Position numbers and translations under genes: made by a program. Shown here piece by piece: positions 59,581 through 64,000 of a stretch of DNA of 64,000 bases; position 1 is the first letter of the stretch, and every line of letters begins with the position of its first letter. The stretch comes from Rhexocercosporidium sp. MPI-PUGE-AT-0058. Taxonomy: Eukaryota; Ascomycota; Leotiomycetes; Helotiales. The DNA lies in NCBI GenBank assembly GCA_020746875.1, contig JAGTJL010000023.1, positions 372,001 to 436,000 on the forward strand, read 5' to 3'. Below the pieces are notes generated by a model. The model saw only the letters and a program-made list of their open reading frames with translations, was not told the origin of the DNA and did not search any database.

Positions 59581-60403
59581 TTATATTGTAGTGCCTAAGA
59601 TATATTTTATGGATATGTGAAACATCCCGTTAAAGCAGTATATATATAATCTTTTTAAATCTGTCGCCCCTAATAAGATTCTGGTTAATTTCCCTGTCCT
59701 CCAGCCGTTGTTAATGTCGACTTCGTTAGCAGCGATCTTGATATTACAAAGGCCGCGAAAGGCATTACAGCAGTGACTTAAATTGAGTTGTGATATTCCT
59801 CGAAAGAGCGCTTCATTAATACTGTAACCGCAATTATAATTATCGCTTTCGATATCGAGTTCTCGAATATTCGCACCTGTGAGTGATAAAACGCGTGCCA
59901 TAAGAAGGAATGCTTCGTTATATACTGGATTGAGATCCAGGAAATATTTTAGGTAATGGTAACTGTCTAGCTCGTCGTCTAGCTCGTCCTCTAACTCGTA
60001 TTCGAAGTTCGGCGAGATCGTAATTTTCTCGATATTTGGCATCTATATTAAAGCGGAGTAAAGACAAGTTATGACCTCGCCAGAGCTTTTTATCGCGGCC
60101 TAGTTATTGTAGTACGGATTATAATCAGAAAACGCTGTATCTAGACTTAAATCTTCCTCTTTAGATCTCGGTTCGTCGAATTCACTGAATCGAGATGCCT
60201 TGCGCAATGCCTCTTTATATTCTGGAAGTGTTTTAATGGATTGAAACCGGCTATAATTATAGACAACTTCCCTAATAGACCTGCTTAACACAGGATGACG
60301 CGACACGGCCGTAAGTGTAGTTAGCGAACTTAATAATAGGCCACAAATCATACGAGGCAGGAGGAGGAAAGGAGTTGCAAGGTTTTCGAAGATCTTACTT
60401 CGT
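59581..60403 (-). pseudogene. F-box-type gene fragment, truncated at both ends, two in-frame TAG
   Basis: One minus-strand frame runs from about 60403 to 59581. It starts in KIFENLATPF (the segment following an F-box), then HPVLSRSIREVVYNYSRFQS, YKEALRKASRFSEFDEP, AFSDYNPYYNN, a TAG, SSGEVITCLYSALI, a TAG, then MPNIEKITISPN and an acidic ELEDELDDELD run. Leucine-rich pieces (ARVLSLTGANIRELDIES, ATDLKRLYIYC, KYILGTT) close it. Both TAGs sit where Gln is expected. The F-box itself is missing on the right, where a 76-bp repeat starts, and the C-terminus is cut on the left next to the hAT relic. Such proteins are substrate receptors of SCF ubiquitin ligases. Confidence 0.65.
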
Positions 60404-60800
60404 TAAACTTTTGTATACCTAAACCTAAATCTACGTATACCTAAATTTCCCCGGCATAATTAATCACGACGGCATATACGGTATGGCTTACGCTTAATTT
60501 CTGTATACCTAAAATTAAGTCTACACAAAATGATCCCACTACTGTCTGTCGCTTATCTCGGGGCATATGCTTAAGTTTGCGTATGCCTAAATTAAGTCTA
60601 TATAGAATGTCGCACCCCTCCCAGAGCTTGTCTTAGGGCATATTCTTAAAATCTGCGTATTTATAAAATTAAGTTTGTAAGTGAGGAGGTCCCCCGCATC
60701 GTTAATTAGGGGTGCATGTACTTATTATTTTTGTATGCTTAATCATCAAGTTTATGCTTTGATTTAAATATGCTTATAATTAAGTCTGCAAATGAGCCAT
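60404..60800. repeat. Degenerate tandem repeat, period about 76 bp, five to six units
   Basis: A motif of the form CTTAA-TTTCTGTATACCTAAA followed by ATTAAGTCTA recurs at about 60410, 60494, 60570, 60646 and 60721. Related GCATATGCTTAAG/TTAAGTATATG pieces occur on both sides of the transposon at 60985-62817. Confidence 0.6.
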
Positions 60801-60984
60801 ATTCTCAGCGTCATATACTAAGATATCCTTACTTGAAAAATCAATTCAGAATACGAAAATTTAGCCGTACGTCTTCGTCAAATAAGGCTGAGCATAAATT
60901 TAAGCAACAATACTAAGGAAAATCCTCTCTTATAAACTTTAATTAAGTATATGCAAATTTGAGTATATTCCCTTATAATAAATA

Positions 60985-62817
60985 ACGTCCCACCCCACCA
61001 TTCCGCCCACCCCCCTATTCCGCCCACCTCGCGTAATATCAGCATTCTCTATTCAACACTTAATAATTCTATTCTACGTCAACTTCTATATAAGATTTTA
61101 TAAAGTCAGAATCTGCTTCTGATTTTGGTTCTATAAATATAATTTGACGATCCTCAGCCGCAATTTGAGCCGCCTAAATAGCACGTGTTATCGCAAACTT
61201 AGAATTTGGGCTAGTTTGGACTTTCCTCCTTTTCCTTAGCTTTAATTACTCTAATCGCTCTTTCAACTCTCTGATTCTCATATTTGCCTTTCCTAATTCG
61301 TAATCCTTTTCATTAAATCCTTTCATAATCTTCCTAAAGAGTAAACGCTGCGTCGGATGCTAATCATGTGATTCGCTTGCCAAAGTGCGTATTTGTAAAC
61401 GAAGATCTTTCGCAGCTTTAGGAGTCTGTAATTGAATAGAAGTGCTAAAAGGCTCGGGAAGTGGTATTGCTACTCTCTGAGACTCTTGAAGAGCTAAGGC
61501 TGTCGATTTATTATTATTTTCTAGCAATAACGGGCTCATCAAGGGTTTCGCCAGAGATACCGGCCATAATCCACTAGCTCTCCACCTAGATTTGATATTA
61601 AAAGGAATGACAGTATCTTAGCGTGCTTTTTGATAGCAAAGAAGGAAATTGCGCTTGCTAATTAGCGTGTAATCGATTAAAGAACTTAATTTATATAATT
61701 CTTTCCGGTAAGCACGCTTTAGCGTAAAGAAAACCGTCAAATCCAAAGGTTATAAGACGTATAACGTATGTGCGGGTAAATATAATAGAAATATATTATT
61801 TTCAAAGCACTTCTAAAAGAATTCCGTAATCTCATAGCTCCCGTGGCCGTCTAGAATAAAGAGTCTTGCTAAATGATCACGTGGATCCGTCTGAAAGATA
61901 AACACCTTTACCAGCTATTTAAGAGCCGTCTCGTCAGTCGTCCATTTATTATCGGTTGCAGTAAAGTGCTAGTCGTTGAATACGTCTAATTAAGACGGAA
62001 ACCACTGTTACTACACCGATTTTCCCTTGTAAATTATAAGAAGTTATGTAAATACCCCTATAATAGAGATGCACTCAATAATTAACGTCCAAGTACGTGA
62101 GCCAGGCTATTTTCCTTGAATTTTACGCTTTTTAGCGTACCTTATAATGAAACCATTCAAATTATAACCTTTTATAATACCAGTCTCGTCCATATTCCAT
62201 CGTTAACTCGCTGGAATAGCCTTAATAACTAGAATCTCTAATTTTTAAAACCAAGGCTTAATAACATCGGAACAAGCGCTATTAACACGTACAGAATCGA
62301 CGTATATCTGCTTCTTTGTCTTCAGAATAGGATTCCGTGCCAAAAACCTAGAAATCCAGTATTTTCTAAGTAGTAGATGATCTCCTTAAAGAGTTAGAAG
62401 ACGCTCTCCAAAAACCCTAATCTGTGCATGCGTAATTTTACGTCTAAGAGACTCCTGAGTCAAAACCTAATTAGTCAATCGACTCTCTACTAAAGTAAGT
62501 AGCCTTTGTAAGTAATTAGCGGCTTCCTTATGAGATAACGTCGTTATATTGCGGCCACGAAGGGTAGACCTTAGAACACCTCATTTAAGCGATGCCTTCC
62601 GCAATAACTTGCCGTTTGCGATCTCTGCAAGCGCACATATAATATCGTACTCGGTATATTAAAGCTTTATAATAAGGACAAATCGCATTCCAAATTTGAA
62701 AAGAATTAATTAAAGAATCAAAGAGTAATTAATTATTTAAGTTAATAGGTAGATATAGCGGTGAGTTAAGCGAGGTGGGCGGAATGGGGGGGTGGGCGGA
62801 ATGGTGGGGTAGGACGT
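60985..62817 (-). mobile_element. pogo/Fot-type DNA transposon, copy B
   Basis: 1833 bp flanked by TA (60983-60984 and 62818-62819). Inverted ends start ACGTCCCACCCCACC, with the GGTGGGCGGAAT motif twice at each end. Homologous along its length to 39782-41632. Less mutated than copy A in its outer parts. Confidence 0.88.
61300..62640 (-). pseudogene. pogo/Fot transposase remnant (CENP-B HTH plus DDE_1)
   Basis: Minus-strand blocks in order: an HTH-CENPB-type region (LTNQVLTQESLRRK near 62480, AQIRVFGERLL), the catalytic start RWNMDETGIIKGYNLNGFII (about 62195), GSRTWTLIIECISIIGVFT and IIYKGKSV. Then come FTATDNKWTTDETAL (about 61965), VFIFQTDPRDHLARLFILDG followed by HGSYEITEFF (about 61880), and a basic/helical tail KRRKVQTSPNSKFATI. 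D of NMDETG and D of LDGHGS, two of the catalytic triad, are still readable. TAG/TAA/TGA at Trp and Gln positions disable it. Confidence 0.75.
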
Positions 62818-62819
62818 TA

Positions 62820-64000
62820 ACGCCAAGAAATTCCTTTCTCACAGGATTTATTAAGTATATATAACTTTAAGCATATGCCCTCGTAATACAAAACAGGACG
62901 GAATTCCTTAGTTATTATATTATACATATTCGATTTTAAGATAAACGGCGCGATATTTAGCATTTTATTATAATACTTATTAAAACGATATTTTACTAAT
63001 TCCCGCTAAACAAATATAATACCTATTACTCACTCTTCCAGAAATAAAGGGGTCTTTTAGGTTTAAACCCGATTATGATAACCGCCGGCACCGATATAAT
63101 TACGACTCGTAAAAGGTTATAAAAATGTCCATATATACACAGTATCTGAAGTGCTTACAGTCAGAGTCCTTATTCCTTTTCTCCGCACAAAAAGTGTTTA
63201 ATAACAAGATTTTATAACATATTCTTAAATTAAGACTTTCTCAAATTAACATATTTCGTTCTAGAAGTAATGCTTTTGTAAAGTAATAAGCGATTTAAAT
63301 CATTAATAATAAGAAGCGCAGAGAGAGTACGCGCTTAACCGTGATCACAGAAGCCAAATCACGAGATTATTTAATATTCTAAGCCTTATAAAGTGCGTGG
63401 ACTACTGATTATAATTTTGGGATTAAAAGATACTAACGCGATTTTCACACTCATCGATGCTCCCGAATATAATTCTCTAAAGACTTCCCTTCTTTTTTAT
63501 TTATATATTTCATCGAACTGTATATTATTATAAATATAAATATATTAAGTAAGCCGGCTAATTTAAAAGGTTAAATATTTAATTTAAGTAAGTAAAAATA
63601 ATAAAAAGTACTTTTCCTCTTGTTTTATTAATCGTTTAATTAAAGAAATGTTTTTAATAGACATTTCCTACTACTTAATAATAACCGGCTTAAGCTTACT
63701 TAATTTTATTAACTTAATTTAGGTCCTTTTTTTAAAAAATTAATAACTTTCGGAGAAGTTTATTAGATTTCTTTTAATAAAACCCCATATATTAAAATCT
63801 ACTAAATATAAGCTCGCATTCTTAATTTATAAAAAAAATAAATGCTCGAGTTCGTCGACAAAAATAAGCTTTTAAAGCTTATTAAATTACTAAAAGAACG
63901 TAATAAAGCCCTAAAAATAATATACTCTTATCTTAAGTATAAGACTTTATATCGATCGAAAAGCTATGCCGAAGACGCTTATTACTTTATTAATATTTAT
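62820..64000. other. RIPed AT-rich DNA to the window edge
   Basis: No gene supported. A GC-normal bit near 63050-63180 and coding-like scraps at 63830-63990 could not be assigned. Confidence 0.45.

Noticed and set aside
6000..64000. AT-rich debris as a centromere or the window as subtelomeric
   Set aside because: No telomere repeats or centromere evidence are visible. RIPed repeats explain the composition equally well.

Overview
The window looks like a piece of a filamentous ascomycete (Pezizomycotina) genome. Short GT..AG introns of about 50-70 bp split the better genes, there are four HET-domain (heterokaryon incompatibility) loci, and most of the rest is very AT-rich, stop-ridden transposon debris. 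In that debris CpA/TpG is almost absent while CpG survives, and duplicated copies differ by C/T and G/A transitions. That is the pattern of repeat-induced point mutation (RIP). No rRNA, tRNA, CRISPR array or telomere repeat was seen. The species cannot be named from this sequence.

Layout. 1-2.6 kb: 5' part of a Ty1/copia element, then small tandem repeats and RIPed DNA. 2.6-6.05 kb: a GC-normal island with one intact HET gene (3075-5039, minus) and a short F-box/2EXR-like remnant. 6.1-15.5 kb: Tc1-like, Ty3/gypsy and hAT relics, broken by two complete small LTR elements that carry gag but no visible pol (8013-10172 and 11490-13036), each with equal-length LTRs and a perfect 5-bp target-site duplication. 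15.5-23.4 kb: a copia element with 186-bp LTRs, with an intron-containing coding-like stretch antisense to its pol. 23.4-27.3 kb: a 71-bp tandem array of about 25 units, split by a piggyBac-like transposon (24502-26547).

27.3-37.9 kb is the biological core. It holds a RIP-killed HET gene, an intact three-exon HET gene (30766-32594), and about 1 kb downstream a complete but RIP-killed HET-NACHT-WD40 receptor gene (33615-37862) of the Podospora HET-E/HET-D (HNWD) type. That gene has two introns and twelve WD40 units in exact 126-bp register. Its gene structure can be followed from ATG to terminal stop without an indel; only point-mutation stops break it.

37.9-64 kb: mostly RIPed DNA with three pogo/Fot-type transposons delimited to the base (39782-41632, 49201-51059, 60985-62817, all flanked by TA), an MFS-transporter pseudogene, an hAT relic, and a doubly truncated F-box-type gene.

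How it works together: the living genes seem to be the two HET-domain genes. Family knowledge says such proteins trigger cell death after non-self recognition, and the NLR with a repeat-based sensor would have been the recognition component. The rest documents RIP acting on repeats, including apparently the WD40 repeats inside the NLR itself.
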